Assembly: GCF_041821025.1 (NCBI RefSeq)
Contig: NZ_JBGUAY010000005.1
Span: 62,001 to 126,000 of the forward strand
Length of the DNA: 64,000 nt
Direction: 5' to 3'
From: Egicoccus sp. AB-alg6-2
Lineage (GTDB): Bacteria > Actinomycetota > Nitriliruptoria > Nitriliruptorales > Nitriliruptoraceae
Positions within the stretch are counted from its first letter, which is position 1. Every line of letters starts with the position of its first letter. The position numbers and the translations under genes were made by a program. Positions 1 through 14,101 of this stretch are shown here, one piece after another. Below the pieces are notes generated by a model. It was not told the DNA's origin, made no database searches, and worked only from the letters and a program-made list of their open reading frames with translations.

Positions 1-734
1 CGTGAAGCAGACCCCGATGCCGCAGGCCATCTGCTCCTCGACTGCGACCTGGACCGGCAGCTCGAGCTCCGCACAGCGCTCCGACACGGCGCGCAGCATC
101 GGGTTGGGACCACACGCGTAGACCACACCGGTCCGGCACTGGGTCGCGACGTCCTCCAGCACGTCGGTCACCCGGCCCCGCTCCCCGAGCGAACCGTCCT
201 CGGTGGTGAAGGTGACGCTGGCCGAGATGCGTTTCGCCTCGATGACGTTGAGCATCCGCGCCTGGCTGGCGGCGCCGACGATCATGTCGACCCGTAGGCC
301 CTGGCGTGTGAGCTCCTCGGCGAGGAAGAACAGCGGCGCCGCGCCGTATCCGCCGCCGACGAGCAGGCAGGACACCTTCCGTTGTGGCAGCGGGAAAGCC
401 CCGCCGAGCGGTCCGACGACGTCGATCACGTCGTGCACCGCGATGCCCGTCAACCACTCGGTGCCGGGCCCGTGGGCGTCGAACACCACGTCGACGGTCC
501 CCGCGAAGGCGCCCTGCCGCGACACGCGGGCGATCGAGAACGGGCGCCGCAGCAGCGCACCGGGGCTCTGCACCGCAATGTTGACGAACTGTCCCGGACG
601 GGCCCGTTCGGCGATCTCCGGCGAGGAGAACGAGAGCAGCCAGTACGCGCCCTCGCGGCGCCGGGCGACCACCTCGCACCGCGCCCGGACCGGCAGGTCC
701 TTGTCGTCGCGACCCTGGACGGCGGCGGGCCGCC

Positions 735-738
<4 letters not shown>
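1..738 (-). CDS. pyrK: Dihydroorotate dehydrogenase electron-transfer subunit, 3' end cut by window edge
   Basis: Flavin and 2Fe-2S subunit that passes electrons from the class 1B dihydroorotate dehydrogenase PyrD to NAD+ in UMP synthesis, in the cytoplasm. 246 codons are visible. The reading frame shows the flavin-binding RRPFSI motif near residue 65, a GGGYGAAPL nucleotide-binding loop near residue 127, YACGPNPM near residue 208 and the start of the iron-sulfur cluster ([11 protein letters not shown]) just before the edge; the last cysteines lie outside the window. The ATG overlaps the carB stop as ATGA, so translation is coupled to carB. The catalytic partner pyrD is expected just to the left. 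Confidence 0.93.
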
Positions 739-4080
<3,342 letters not shown>

Positions 4081-4094
<14 letters not shown>

Positions 4095-5256
4095 CACGGA
4101 CCTCCTCGATCAGGCGGGCGAACCGCTGGAACAGGTAGCGGGCGTCGGTGGGGCCGGGCGCCGCCTCGGGGTGGTACTGGACGCTGAAGGCGGGCACGTC
4201 GAGCGCGGTCAGCCCCTCCACCACGTCGTCGTTGAGGTTGACGTGACTGACCTCGACGCGACCGTGGTCGCGGGTGGCGAACGTGTGCCCGTCGACCTGC
4301 TCCCCCAGTGTCGAGGCGCGCACCGCGAACCCGTGGTTGTGGCTGGTGATCTCCACCGCGCCGTCGCGACGGCGCAACACCGGCTGGTTGACGCCGTGGT
4401 GGCCGAAGTCGAGCTTGTAGGTGTCGGCACCCAGCGCCTGCCCGAGCAACTGTGAGCCGAGGCAGATCCCGAAGGTCGGCACCTCCCCCAGCAGCGCCGC
4501 CGTCGTGGCGATGCCCTGCGACACCGTCGCCGGGTCGCCCGGCCCGTTGGACAGGAACAACCCGTCGGGTTCGCGTTCGCGCACCTGCTCGGGGGTGGCG
4601 AACGCCGGCAGCACGTGCACCTCGGCGCCCTGCTCGCGCAGATGACGGCTGATGGACCGCTTCATGCCGAAGTCGAGCGCGACGACCCGGAACCGCCGTT
4701 CGCCGACCGCATCGAGCACGTACGGCTCGGGCGTGGTGACCTCGCTGGCGAGCTCGGCCCCCTCCATGCCGGGACTGTCGAGGACGCCGGCGAGGAGCAC
4801 GTCGGCGTCGAGGACGTCGGTCGACAGCCCGGCGCGCATCGCCCCCTTGTCGCGGAGCAGACGCGTGAGGCGCCGGGTGTCGATGCCCTCGATGCCCACG
4901 ACCCCGGCGTCGGCCAGCGCATCGCGCAGGTCCCGCTGTGACCGCCAGTTCGAGGGGCGGCGTGCGGCCTCGCGCACCACGAAGCCGGCGACCTGGATCC
5001 GGTCGGACTCCATGTCGTCGTCGTTGAGGCCGTAGTTGCCGACGTGGGGGGCCGTCATCGCCACGATCTGGCGCCGGTAGGAGGGGTCGGTCAGGACCTC
5101 CTGGTAGCCGGCCATCCCGGTGTTGAACACGGCCTCGCCGTACACCGTGCCTGCGGCGCCGATGGAACGGCCACGGAAGGCGCTGCCGTCCTCGAGCACC
5201 AGCAGGGCCGGCAGGCTGCGCCGGGGGGCACCGGGGAGCGTCTCGTAGCCGGTCAT
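4081..5256 (-). CDS. carA: Carbamoyl-phosphate synthase small (glutaminase) subunit
   Basis: 391 residues. It hydrolyses glutamine and feeds ammonia to CarB for both arginine and pyrimidine synthesis. The N-terminal small-chain domain begins with [17 protein letters not shown], and the class I glutamine amidotransferase domain fills the C-terminal half. The nucleophile Cys is in [11 protein letters not shown] and the His/Glu pair is in VQYHPEA. The residue after Gly in the nucleophile motif is Ser where many CarA proteins have His; that position is not part of the catalytic triad. The ATG overlaps the pyrC stop by 4 nt and the 3' end overlaps carB, as in a tightly coupled operon. Confidence 0.97.
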
Positions 5257-6583
5257 GCCTCGACCTTCCCGTCGCGCAGGGTGAAGCGTCCACGAAGCAG
5301 CGTGTGGACCGGCCGGCCGACCAGCTCGGAGCCGTGGAAGGGCGTGTTGCGGGCCTTGGAGTGCAGGCCGCGACCGTCGACCGTCCAGCGCGCCTGCGGA
5401 TCGAGCACGGTGAGGTTGGCCGCGCCGCCGGTGGCCACCGCCGACCCGTGCGCGCCGACCGAGCGCACGCCCGCGGGCCCGGTCGTCAGGCGGGCGATCG
5501 CGGTGATCGGGTCGAGCAGGCCGCTGCGCACCAGCTCGGTGTTGACCACGGCGAACGCCGTCTCCAGGCCGAGCATCCCGCACGGGGCGTGCTCCCACTC
5601 CTGGTCCTTGAGCTCGGGCGCGTGGGGGGCGTGGTCGGTTGCGACGCAGTCGATGGTCCCGTCCACCAGGGCGTCCCGCAGCGCGGTGACGTCCGCCTCG
5701 GTGCGCAGCGGCGGGTTGACCTTGAGCACCGGGTCGTAGCTGCTCACGAGGTGGTCCTGCAGGCTCAGGTGGTGCGGCGTCACCTCGGCGGTGACGCGGA
5801 CGCCTCGGGCCTTCGCGGCCCGGATCAGCTCGACCGCGCCGGCGGTGGTGACGTGCGGCACGTGCAACCGGGCGCCCAGGCCGGCGGCCAGGATCAGGTC
5901 GCGCGCGATCATGATCTCCTCGGCCTCGTGCGGCCAGCCGGGCAGCCCCAGGGTCGAGGACATCTCGCCCTCGTTCATCTGGGCCTCGGCGGTGAGGTCG
6001 GGATCCTCGGCGTGGTTGCAGATGACGGCGTCGAACGCGCCGGCGTACTGCAGGGCGCGACGCATGACGAGGCTGTCGGCGACGGGCTTGCCGTCGTCGG
6101 AGAAGAAGTCGACGCGGGCCGCCGAGTGGCGCAGCTCGCCGAACTCGGCCAGCTCCTCGCCGCGCAGGCCCTTGGTGATCGCCCCGACCGGGAAGAGGTC
6201 GACGAGCCCAACCTCCTGGCCGCGGCGCCACACCGACTCGGCAACGGCCGCGGCGTCGCACACGGGGTCGGTGTTCGCCATCGGGCACAGGGCGGTGTAG
6301 CCGCCCGCGGCGCCGGCGGCCGAGCCGCTGGCGATGTCCTCGGCGTCCTCGAAGCCCGGCTCGCGCAGGTGGGTGTGCAGGTCGACGAATCCGGGCGCCA
6401 CCCACAGGCCGTCGCAGTCGACGACCTCGGCCGCGACGGCGGACAGGCCGGAACCGGTTTCGACGACGAGTCCGTCGCGGACCAGGACGTCGGTGACGGT
6501 GTCGGTCCCGGAGGCGGGATCGAGGAGGCGTCCGCCGCGAAGCAGCACCGGCTGAGCGCCCGAAGCGGCGGTGGTGTGGTCGG

Positions 6584-6587
<4 letters not shown>
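5253..6587 (-). CDS. pyrC: Dihydroorotase
   Basis: 444 residues. Cyclises N-carbamoyl-aspartate to dihydroorotate, third step of UMP synthesis. It is a class I (bacillary and actinobacterial) dihydroorotase of the amidohydrolase fold: zinc ligands in [13 protein letters not shown] near residue 60, a [11 protein letters not shown] loop, and later motifs [20 protein letters not shown] and [11 protein letters not shown]. The start ATG at 6587 overlaps the pyrB stop (ATGA), and the stop overlaps the carA start in the same way. No feature suggests loss of activity. Confidence 0.96.
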
Positions 6588-8235
<1,648 letters not shown>

Positions 8236-8262
8236 CTAGCACGCCCACTCGCCTGCGCCACC

Positions 8263-9207
8263 TCACCGACGTGCGCCGAGCCAGGCGCTGGCGGCGGCGC
8301 GACCCCGGTCGGCGAGTGCAGCGCGTTGCTCCGCCGACAGGCCGAAGTCCAACGACGGGTAGCCGGTGGTGTCGACGAAGATCGTGCGCTCGATGACGCG
8401 GGGATCGTCGAGGTGGCGCTGGTCCCATGCGGTCACGGCGGTCCCGATCACGGCGCGCAGGTAGCTGACCGGGCCCGTGACGGGCTGGACGATCGCTGCG
8501 GTCCCCTCCGGACGTGCGGAGAGCTTCACGCCGATCGTCGGCCAGCGCGGCGGCTGCCCGTCGTGGCGGTCGAAGACGTCGACCGGGAAGTTCGACAGCA
8601 GGCCGCCGTCGACGAGGACCGCCGTGTCGGCACGGTCCGGGAACGGCAATCGGACGGGTTCGAAGACCAGCGGGATCGCGGCCGAGGCCGCGACCGCCTG
8701 CACGACCGGTTGGGCGTCGGGGTCCAGGCCGTAGTCGGCGTAGTCCCACGGCAGCAGGACGCGGCGGCTGCGGGTGACGTCGGCCGCGGCCAGCACCAGC
8801 CGGTACTGGCGCCGGCCGCTGGGGTCGTCGCCGTCGTCGTCGCGACGGAGGTCACCGAAGGTGCGTACGCCCAACGCCGACAACCGCTCGTGCAGCCACG
8901 CCTGCATCGGTCGGTGGTCGTACAGGCCGAGTTCGAGCAGCACCGACAGTCCCCGAAGCCCCTGCCCGAGCGTGCCGAGACGGTCCAGCGGTCCGGCCGG
9001 CACGAGGTCGCGCAGGTCCAGGTCACGGGCGAGTGCGTCGAGGTCGGCCGGGCGCATGCCCGCGGCGAGCAGGGCGGCCACGACGGCGCCGGCCGACGTG
9101 CCGGCGATGCGTTCGAACCGGACCCCGCCGGCATCCAGTCCGGCCACGGCACCGGCGAGCGCGACGCCCTTCGCGCCGCCGCCCTCGAGCACCAGGTCCG
9201 CCTGCAC
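8263..9207 (-). CDS. Patatin-like phospholipase family protein
   Basis: 314 residues. A predicted serine lipid acyl hydrolase of the RssA/YchK type. All patatin signatures are present: the oxyanion loop LEGGGAKGVALAGA at residues 7-20, the nucleophile elbow GTSAG near residue 36, and the catalytic Asp in VDGGLLSNFPVDVF near residue 196. No signal peptide or membrane segment is seen, so it should be cytoplasmic or peripheral. It lies between nusB (29 nt gap) and pyrR (135 nt leader), in the same direction. Its substrate cannot be told from sequence. Confidence 0.88.
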   Translation of the reverse strand: MQADLVLEGGGAKGVALAGAVAGLDAGGVRFERIAGTSAGAVVAALLAAGMRPADLDALARDLDLRDLVPAGPLDRLGTLGQGLRGLSVLLELGLYDHRPMQAWLHERLSALGVRTFGDLRRDDDGDDPSGRRQYRLVLAAADVTRSRRVLLPWDYADYGLDPDAQPVVQAVAASAAIPLVFEPVRLPFPDRADTAVLVDGGLLSNFPVDVFDRHDGQPPRWPTIGVKLSARPEGTAAIVQPVTGPVSYLRAVIGTAVTAWDQRHLDDPRVIERTIFVDTTGYPSLDFGLSAEQRAALADRGRAAASAWLGARR

Positions 9208-9236
9208 GCCTCGCTCCCGTCGGGTGCGCGGCGACC

Positions 9237-9773
9237 TTAGCCCTCGGCCGGAACGTCCTCGCCGGCGACGGAACGGCGGACGGACTCCAGCACGCCGTTG
9301 ACGTAGCGGCCCGAGTCGTCGGTCGAGAGCGATTTCGCCAGCTCGACCGCCTCGTTGATGACCACGGCCGGGCTCGTGTCCTCGTGGGTCAGCTCGAAAG
9401 TGGCGAGTCGCAGGACGGTGCGGTCGACGACGGGCATGCGGCTGATCGCCCAGCGTCGCGCGAACCGTTCGATGAGCTGGTCGATCTCGACGCGGTGCTC
9501 GTTCACGCCGACCACGAGCCGACGGGTGAACGCGTCGATGGGCGAAACCTCGCCGGCCGCTGGCACGTCGAGGTCGTCGAGCATCGCGCGGGCGGACGCG
9601 TCGGTCGTCACCCGCTCGAGCGTCTCGAGCGGGTCCGCGTTGCGCAGGTCGGCCTGGAACAGGATCTTGAGCGCCCGTTCACGCGCACGGCGTGGGTCGT
9701 GGGTGCCCTGCCGGCGGCCGCTCCTGCGCCGCCCCTGTGGCGCGTCGTGCGGCGCGTCGTGCGGTTGCGTCAT
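9237..9773 (-). CDS. nusB: Transcription antitermination factor NusB
   Basis: 178 residues. RNA-binding helical protein that works with NusE (S10) at boxA of rRNA operons. The core starts at RRARERALKILFQADLRNADPLETLE and ends with AVVINEAVELAKSLSTDDSG and YVNGVLESVRR, as in the family. The first 25 residues are a basic, low-complexity tail (HDAPHDAPQGRRRSGRRQGT), which is common in actinobacterial NusB. Its ATG overlaps the efp stop by one base (TGATG), and the pair efp-nusB is conserved in many bacteria. Confidence 0.95.
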   Translation of the reverse strand: MTQPHDAPHDAPQGRRRSGRRQGTHDPRRARERALKILFQADLRNADPLETLERVTTDASARAMLDDLDVPAAGEVSPIDAFTRRLVVGVNEHRVEIDQLIERFARRWAISRMPVVDRTVLRLATFELTHEDTSPAVVINEAVELAKSLSTDDSGRYVNGVLESVRRSVAGEDVPAEG

Positions 9774-10330
9774 CAGGCGCGCGAGAGGTAGGCGCCGGTG
9801 CGCGTGTCGACCTTGATCTTCTCGCCCTGTTCGATGAACAGGGGCACCTGCACCTCCTTGCCCGTCTCCAGCGTCGCCGACTTGGTGGCGCTGGTCGCGG
9901 TGTTGCCCGCGACGCCCGGCTCGGTGTAGGTGATCTCGAGCGCCTTGGACGCCGGCAGCTCGACGCCGACGATGCGGCCGTCGTACATCTGGATCTGCAG
10001 CTCGTCGCCCTCGACGAGGTAGTCCGAGGCCTCACCGATCGCGGCGGCGGGCGCGGTCTGCTGCTCGTAGGTCTCGTTGTTCATCAGGACGTAGTCGTCG
10101 CCCTCGCGGTACAGGAACTGCACCGTGGAACGCTCGACGATCGCCTGCTCGACGTCCTCGCCGGCACGGAAGGTCTTCTCCACCACCTTGCCGGTCTCGA
10201 CCTCCTTGAGCTTGGTGCGGACCACCGCGCCGCCCTTGCCGGGCTTGTGGTGGTTCCAGTCGACGATCTGCTGCAGCTTCCCGTCGATCAGGAGGGTCAT
10301 GCCGTTCTTGAGGTTGTTGGTCGAAACCAC
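9773..10330 (-). CDS. efp: Translation elongation factor P
   Basis: 185 residues. EF-P binds stalled ribosomes between the P and E sites and helps form proline-proline bonds. The KOW-like N-terminal domain carries the loop HHKPGKGGAVVRTK, in which the Lys between Pro and Gly is the residue modified in some species. The OB domains follow and the end reads VPLFIEQGEKIKVDTRTGAYLSRA, typical of the family. Start is a GTG at 10330 after a GAGG element. Downstream nusB overlaps by one base; upstream pepQ ends 31 nt away. Confidence 0.97.
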   Translation of the reverse strand: MVSTNNLKNGMTLLIDGKLQQIVDWNHHKPGKGGAVVRTKLKEVETGKVVEKTFRAGEDVEQAIVERSTVQFLYREGDDYVLMNNETYEQQTAPAAAIGEASDYLVEGDELQIQMYDGRIVGVELPASKALEITYTEPGVAGNTATSATKSATLETGKEVQVPLFIEQGEKIKVDTRTGAYLSRA

Positions 10331-10361
10331 GATGGGACCTCGCAGGATGCCGTGGCGCGCT

Positions 10362-11504
10362 CTAGAGGATGCGCAGCTCGCGGGGGGCGGTCGTCAGGAT
10401 GCTCGGCGGTCCGTCCGCGGTGACCACGATCGTGTCCTCGATGCGGACGCCGCCGACTCCGGGCAGGTACACCCCGGGCTCGACGGTCAGCGCCATTGCG
10501 GCCGAAAGCGTAGCAGCCGACCCTTTGGCGACCGCCGGGGCCTCGTGGATGTCGAGCCCGACACCGTGACCCGTGCCGTGGACGAAGTGGTCGCCGTAGC
10601 CGAGGTCGTCGAGGAGGTCGCGACAGGCCGCGTCCACGTCACCGGCGCTCGCGCCGGCCACCGCAGCGGCCCGGCCCCTGGCCTGCGCGGCCTCGACCGC
10701 CGAGTGGACACGCACGAGCTGGTGGTCGAGGTGGCCAAGCGCGACCGTGCGGGTGCAGTCGGCGTGGTAGCCGTCGACGAGGGCGCCGCAGTCGACGGTC
10801 AGCAGGTCACCGGGCCGCAGCGGGCGTTCCGTCGGGGCATGATGGGGCACCGACGCGTTGGGACCGCTGGCGACGATGGACGCAAAGGCCACCCCGTCGG
10901 CGCCGAGGTCGACGAAACGGCGTTCGAGGGCGGTCGCGAGCTCACGTTCCGTCCGGCCTTCGGCCACCACCTCGGCGAACAGCCACGCGAGGGCGTCGAC
11001 GGTGAAGGCGCAGGCGGCTTCGAGGCGGGCGAGCTCGGCGTCGTCCTTGACCACCCGCAGCCCTTCGACCACCGGAGCGGTCGGGCGCACCTCGATGCCG
11101 GCCTCGTCTGCGCGCTCGCACCAGCGCTGTGCCTGCGCCCACGGCACGTGCTCGGCTTCGATGCCGAGGACCGCCCCGGAGGCGGCGCCGTCGAGCGCGA
11201 CGGCGAAGGGGTCGCGGCTGAGCGCTACCGCCAGGCCGGGCGACTCGGTGGCGGCACGCTCCTCGTACCGGGCGTCGGTGACGAGGCGGTCCGTGTTCGC
11301 GTCCGCGCCGACGAGGACCTGACCGTTGCTGCCGGCGAACCCGCTCAGCCAGCGGACGTTGGCGGGCGCGGTCACCAGCAGTGCCTCGACACCGTGGTCG
11401 GCCAGCGCTGCACGCAGCCGGTCGCGACGCCGCAGATGGTCGGCCGCCGGCAGGTCGCCTCGCGGCCCGGCCGGCGCTCGCCCGTTCGTTTCCGCGGCGC
11501 TCAC
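10362..11504 (-). CDS. pepQ: M24 family Xaa-Pro peptidase (PepQ-like)
   Basis: 380 residues. A two-metal creatinase-fold aminopeptidase or dipeptidase acting on Xaa-Pro bonds. The N-terminal creatinase_N domain covers about residues 25-150. The catalytic half shows metal ligands in LLTVDCGALVDGYHADCTRT, in VHGTGHGVGLDIHEAP and in MALTVEPGVYLPGVGGVRIEDT. The GTG start overlaps the aroQ stop (GTGA). The cluster aroQ-pepQ-efp-nusB is widely conserved in Actinobacteria and Firmicutes, consistent with recycling of proline peptides near EF-P, though that link is inference. Confidence 0.92.
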   Translation of the reverse strand: MSAAETNGRAPAGPRGDLPAADHLRRRDRLRAALADHGVEALLVTAPANVRWLSGFAGSNGQVLVGADANTDRLVTDARYEERAATESPGLAVALSRDPFAVALDGAASGAVLGIEAEHVPWAQAQRWCERADEAGIEVRPTAPVVEGLRVVKDDAELARLEAACAFTVDALAWLFAEVVAEGRTERELATALERRFVDLGADGVAFASIVASGPNASVPHHAPTERPLRPGDLLTVDCGALVDGYHADCTRTVALGHLDHQLVRVHSAVEAAQARGRAAAVAGASAGDVDAACRDLLDDLGYGDHFVHGTGHGVGLDIHEAPAVAKGSAATLSAAMALTVEPGVYLPGVGGVRIEDTIVVTADGPPSILTTAPRELRIL

Positions 11505-11950
11505 GCCGACGTCTGCGGCAACAGCGCCATCGCAGCGCGGACGGCGAGTGGGTAGCCGGCCGTTCCGAAGCCGGCGATCGACCCGTCGCAGGCGGCGGCG
11601 ATCACCGAGTGCTGGCGGAAGTCCTCGCGCGCATGCACGTTGGACAGGTGCACCTCGACGCAGGGAACGGGCAGCAACTCGAGCGCGTCCCGCAGGGCAT
11701 GGCTGTAGTGGGTCAGGGCGCCGGCGTTGATCACCACCGCCCCGGTGCCGTCCGTGCGGGCGGCGTGGAGGCGTGCGACGAGCTCACCTTCGGACTCGTA
11801 CTGCTCGGCGACGAGCTGCGCGCCGGCGTCGACCGCTTCGTCGCGGGCGGCGGTCACGACGTCGTCGAGCGTGTCCATGCCGTACTGCAGCGGGTCCCGG
11901 GTGCCGAGTTGCGACAGGTTGGGGCCGTGCAGCAACAGAATCGTGGTCAT
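11501..11950 (-). CDS. aroQ: Type II 3-dehydroquinate dehydratase
   Basis: 149 residues, the class II dodecameric enzyme that dehydrates 3-dehydroquinate in the shikimate pathway. The active-site lid is GPNLSQLGTRDPLQYG at residues 9-24 (catalytic Tyr in YG, Arg in TR), followed by INAGALTHYSHALRDAL and VEVHLSNVHAREDFRQHS. The usual NPGA is NAGA here, a mild substitution. It lies downstream of aroB and dodecin and overlaps pepQ by 4 nt. Confidence 0.95.
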   Translation of the reverse strand: MTTILLLHGPNLSQLGTRDPLQYGMDTLDDVVTAARDEAVDAGAQLVAEQYESEGELVARLHAARTDGTGAVVINAGALTHYSHALRDALELLPVPCVEVHLSNVHAREDFRQHSVIAAACDGSIAGFGTAGYPLAVRAAMALLPQTSA

Positions 11951-12051
11951 CGTCCGCCTTGGTCGCCGATCGCGCCGGCAACCCTACGCAACCGTGGCGC
12001 CGGGACCGGTGCGGCGTCGCACGCCGCGCCGGTCCAGCGCCACGGAGAGGT

Positions 12052-12258
12052 TCAGTCGTCGAGCTCGAACGTCACCAGCAGGTTGACCTGGTACCCGGTG
12101 ACCTTGTTGTCGGTGATGGCGACGCGCTGTTCCTTGACCCATGCCGACTCGACGTTGCGGAGGGTCTTGCAGGCGCGTTCCACACCGGCGTTGATCGCGT
12201 CCTCGAAGCTCTTCTCCGACCGGGCGCTGATCTCGGTGACGCGTGCGACGCTTGCCAT
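12052..12258 (-). CDS. Dodecin family flavin-binding protein
   Basis: 68 residues from the ATG at 12258, with GAGGAG 5 nt upstream; a longer reading frame upstream is not needed. Dodecins are small 12-subunit shells that bind riboflavin, FMN or CoA and buffer flavin in the cytoplasm. The hallmark pattern is present: VTEISARSEKSFEDAINAGV, then ERACKTLRNVESAWVKEQR, then a final strand VTGYQVNLLVTFELDD. It interrupts the aro cluster between aroB and aroQ, with about 100 nt of non-coding sequence on each side, so it may have its own promoter. The upstream gap can form a GC-rich stem. Confidence 0.93.
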   Translation of the reverse strand: MASVARVTEISARSEKSFEDAINAGVERACKTLRNVESAWVKEQRVAITDNKVTGYQVNLLVTFELDD

Positions 12259-12401
12259 GGGTGCTCCTCGTGGTTGGGTGCGATCCCCATCCTGCACCCT
12301 TCACGCGGCGGCACAACCCGCCCGCCCCCACATTCCGACCGTGCTCGCCGGTACGGGTTTCCGGGGGCCGAGAGGAGCTTTGTCGGGGGCCCCGCGGCGC
12401 G

Positions 12402-13547
12402 TCAGCCGGCCAGTTGGTCGCCCTCGGTGCCGTCGCCGGCGTCGGGCGCCGCGAAGGCACCGAGGTCATCGAGGACCGCTTCGACGTCGACGCGGTCGGG
12501 GGTCACCACGGACGGGTCCGCCAGCGCATCGAGCACGACGAAGCGGACCCCGCCGGCGTCGGCCTTCTTGTCACGGGCGATCGTCTTCCAGACCTCGTCG
12601 CGGTCCAGCGCCGGTCCGCGGGTCGGCAGGCCGAGCCGTTCGAGCAGCGCCTCGGCCCGTTCGGCGAGCTCCGGCGGTGTCCGTCCCAGCCGGACACCGA
12701 GGCGGAGTGCGACGACGGTGCCGATCGCGACCGCCTCGCCGTGCAGCACCTCGTCGTAGCCGGTGAGCGATTCGACGGCGTGGCCGTAGGTGTGTCCGAG
12801 GTTGAGGTGGGCACGGACGCCGCCCTCACGTTCGTCCGCCGCGACGACGCGGGCCTTGACCGCGACGGCGCGGTGCACGATCTGTTCGAGCAGTCCGGGG
12901 TCGCCCTCCAGCACCGACTCGGAGCGGGTCTCGAGCAACTCGAGCAGCTCGGGGTCGGCGATGAGGCCGTACTTGACGACCTCGCCGAGCCCCTCGACCC
13001 GGATGCGTCGGGGCAGCGTCGCGAGCGTGGCGACGTCGCAGGCGACCGCGACCGGCTGGTGGAATGCCCCGACCAGGTTCTTGCCCTGGGGCAGGTTGAT
13101 CCCGGTCTTGCCCCCGATGGCGGCGTCGACCTGTGCCAGCAGCGTGGTCGGCACCTGCAGCACGCCGACACCCCGGTTCCAGGTCGCGGCCGCGAAACCG
13201 GCCAGGTCGCCGACCACGCCGCCACCGAGCGCGACGACGAGATCGCGGCGGCTGAGCGGCGCCTCGGCGCAGGCCTCCCACAACTCGCGCAGCACGCCGG
13301 CGGTCTTCGCCGCCTCGCCGTCGGGCACGTCGTAGCGGTGCACCTCGATACCGGCCTGCTCCAGCGTGGCGACCACGCCGTCGACGTGGCCGGCCGCGTC
13401 GATCGGTTCCTGGGTCACGAGCACCACACGTGCCACACCGTCGGGAAGGCTGACGTGGTCGAGGAGCCGGTCGAGCCAACCGGTGCCGATGATGACGGGG
13501 TACGCCCGGCCTGCGAGCTCGACCTGGACTCGGGTGGGAGCGCTCAC
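12402..13547 (-). CDS. aroB: 3-dehydroquinate synthase
   Basis: 381 residues. NAD- and metal-dependent enzyme that cyclises DAHP to 3-dehydroquinate. The Rossmann part has VVALGGGVVGDLAGFAAAT near residue 108 and VPTTLLAQVDAAIGGKTGIN after it. The metal ligands are in the C-terminal half: GLGEVVKYG, LNLGHTYGHAVE and VLHGEAVAIG. Start GTG at 13547 overlaps the aroK stop (GTGA), so aroC-aroK-aroB is one translationally coupled run. Confidence 0.97.
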   Translation of the reverse strand: MSAPTRVQVELAGRAYPVIIGTGWLDRLLDHVSLPDGVARVVLVTQEPIDAAGHVDGVVATLEQAGIEVHRYDVPDGEAAKTAGVLRELWEACAEAPLSRRDLVVALGGGVVGDLAGFAAATWNRGVGVLQVPTTLLAQVDAAIGGKTGINLPQGKNLVGAFHQPVAVACDVATLATLPRRIRVEGLGEVVKYGLIADPELLELLETRSESVLEGDPGLLEQIVHRAVAVKARVVAADEREGGVRAHLNLGHTYGHAVESLTGYDEVLHGEAVAIGTVVALRLGVRLGRTPPELAERAEALLERLGLPTRGPALDRDEVWKTIARDKKADAGGVRFVVLDALADPSVVTPDRVDVEAVLDDLGAFAAPDAGDGTEGDQLAG

Positions 13548-14101
13548 CGCATCACCTGTTCGTGTTCAGACGGCGTCAGCACGTCGCCCTGGGCCAAGGC
13601 CCATTCGAGGATCTCGTCGACGACCTGTTCGGGTGCTCGGGCGGCGTCGACGGTGACGTCGGCGACCGCCCGGTAGCGCGCCTCGCGGGCCTGCCAGGTG
13701 GCGTGGACGCGGCGTTCGAGTTCGTCGGGCGCGCCGAGCAGCGGGCGGTCGCTGCTGTCCTGAAGACGCGCAACGAGGACGTCGGGCTCGGCCCGGAGTT
13801 CGACCAGGACGCCGGTCAGCAACAGCGAAGCGACGTTGTCATCGCGCAGGACGGCGCCGCCGCCGAGGGCGATGACGAGATCGTGGAACTTCGCCAGCTC
13901 CTCGATCACCTGCCGCTCGAGGTCGCGGAAACCCGACTCGCCATATTCGGCGAACAGCTCCGGGATGGAGCGGCCGGTCCAGCTACGCAGTTCGTCGTCG
14001 GTGTCGGCGACGCGGCGGCCGAGGCGGTCGCCGAGCAGCGTGGCCACGGTCGACTTGCCGGCCCCCATCATCCCGTGGAGGGCGAGATTTCGACTCATCA
14101 T
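13544..14101 (-). CDS. aroK: Shikimate kinase
   Basis: 185 residues. Phosphorylates shikimate at O3. The P-loop GMMGAGKS is at residues 10-17, the shikimate-binding DTDDEL follows, then FRDLERQVIEEL and the GGGAVL core strand; the lid region holds RPLLG. The start, ATGATG, overlaps the aroC stop, and the end overlaps aroB by 4 nt. The last 20 residues after the usual end are a short acidic tail of no known role. Confidence 0.96.
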   Translation of the reverse strand: MMSRNLALHGMMGAGKSTVATLLGDRLGRRVADTDDELRSWTGRSIPELFAEYGESGFRDLERQVIEELAKFHDLVIALGGGAVLRDDNVASLLLTGVLVELRAEPDVLVARLQDSSDRPLLGAPDELERRVHATWQAREARYRAVADVTVDAARAPEQVVDEILEWALAQGDVLTPSEHEQVMR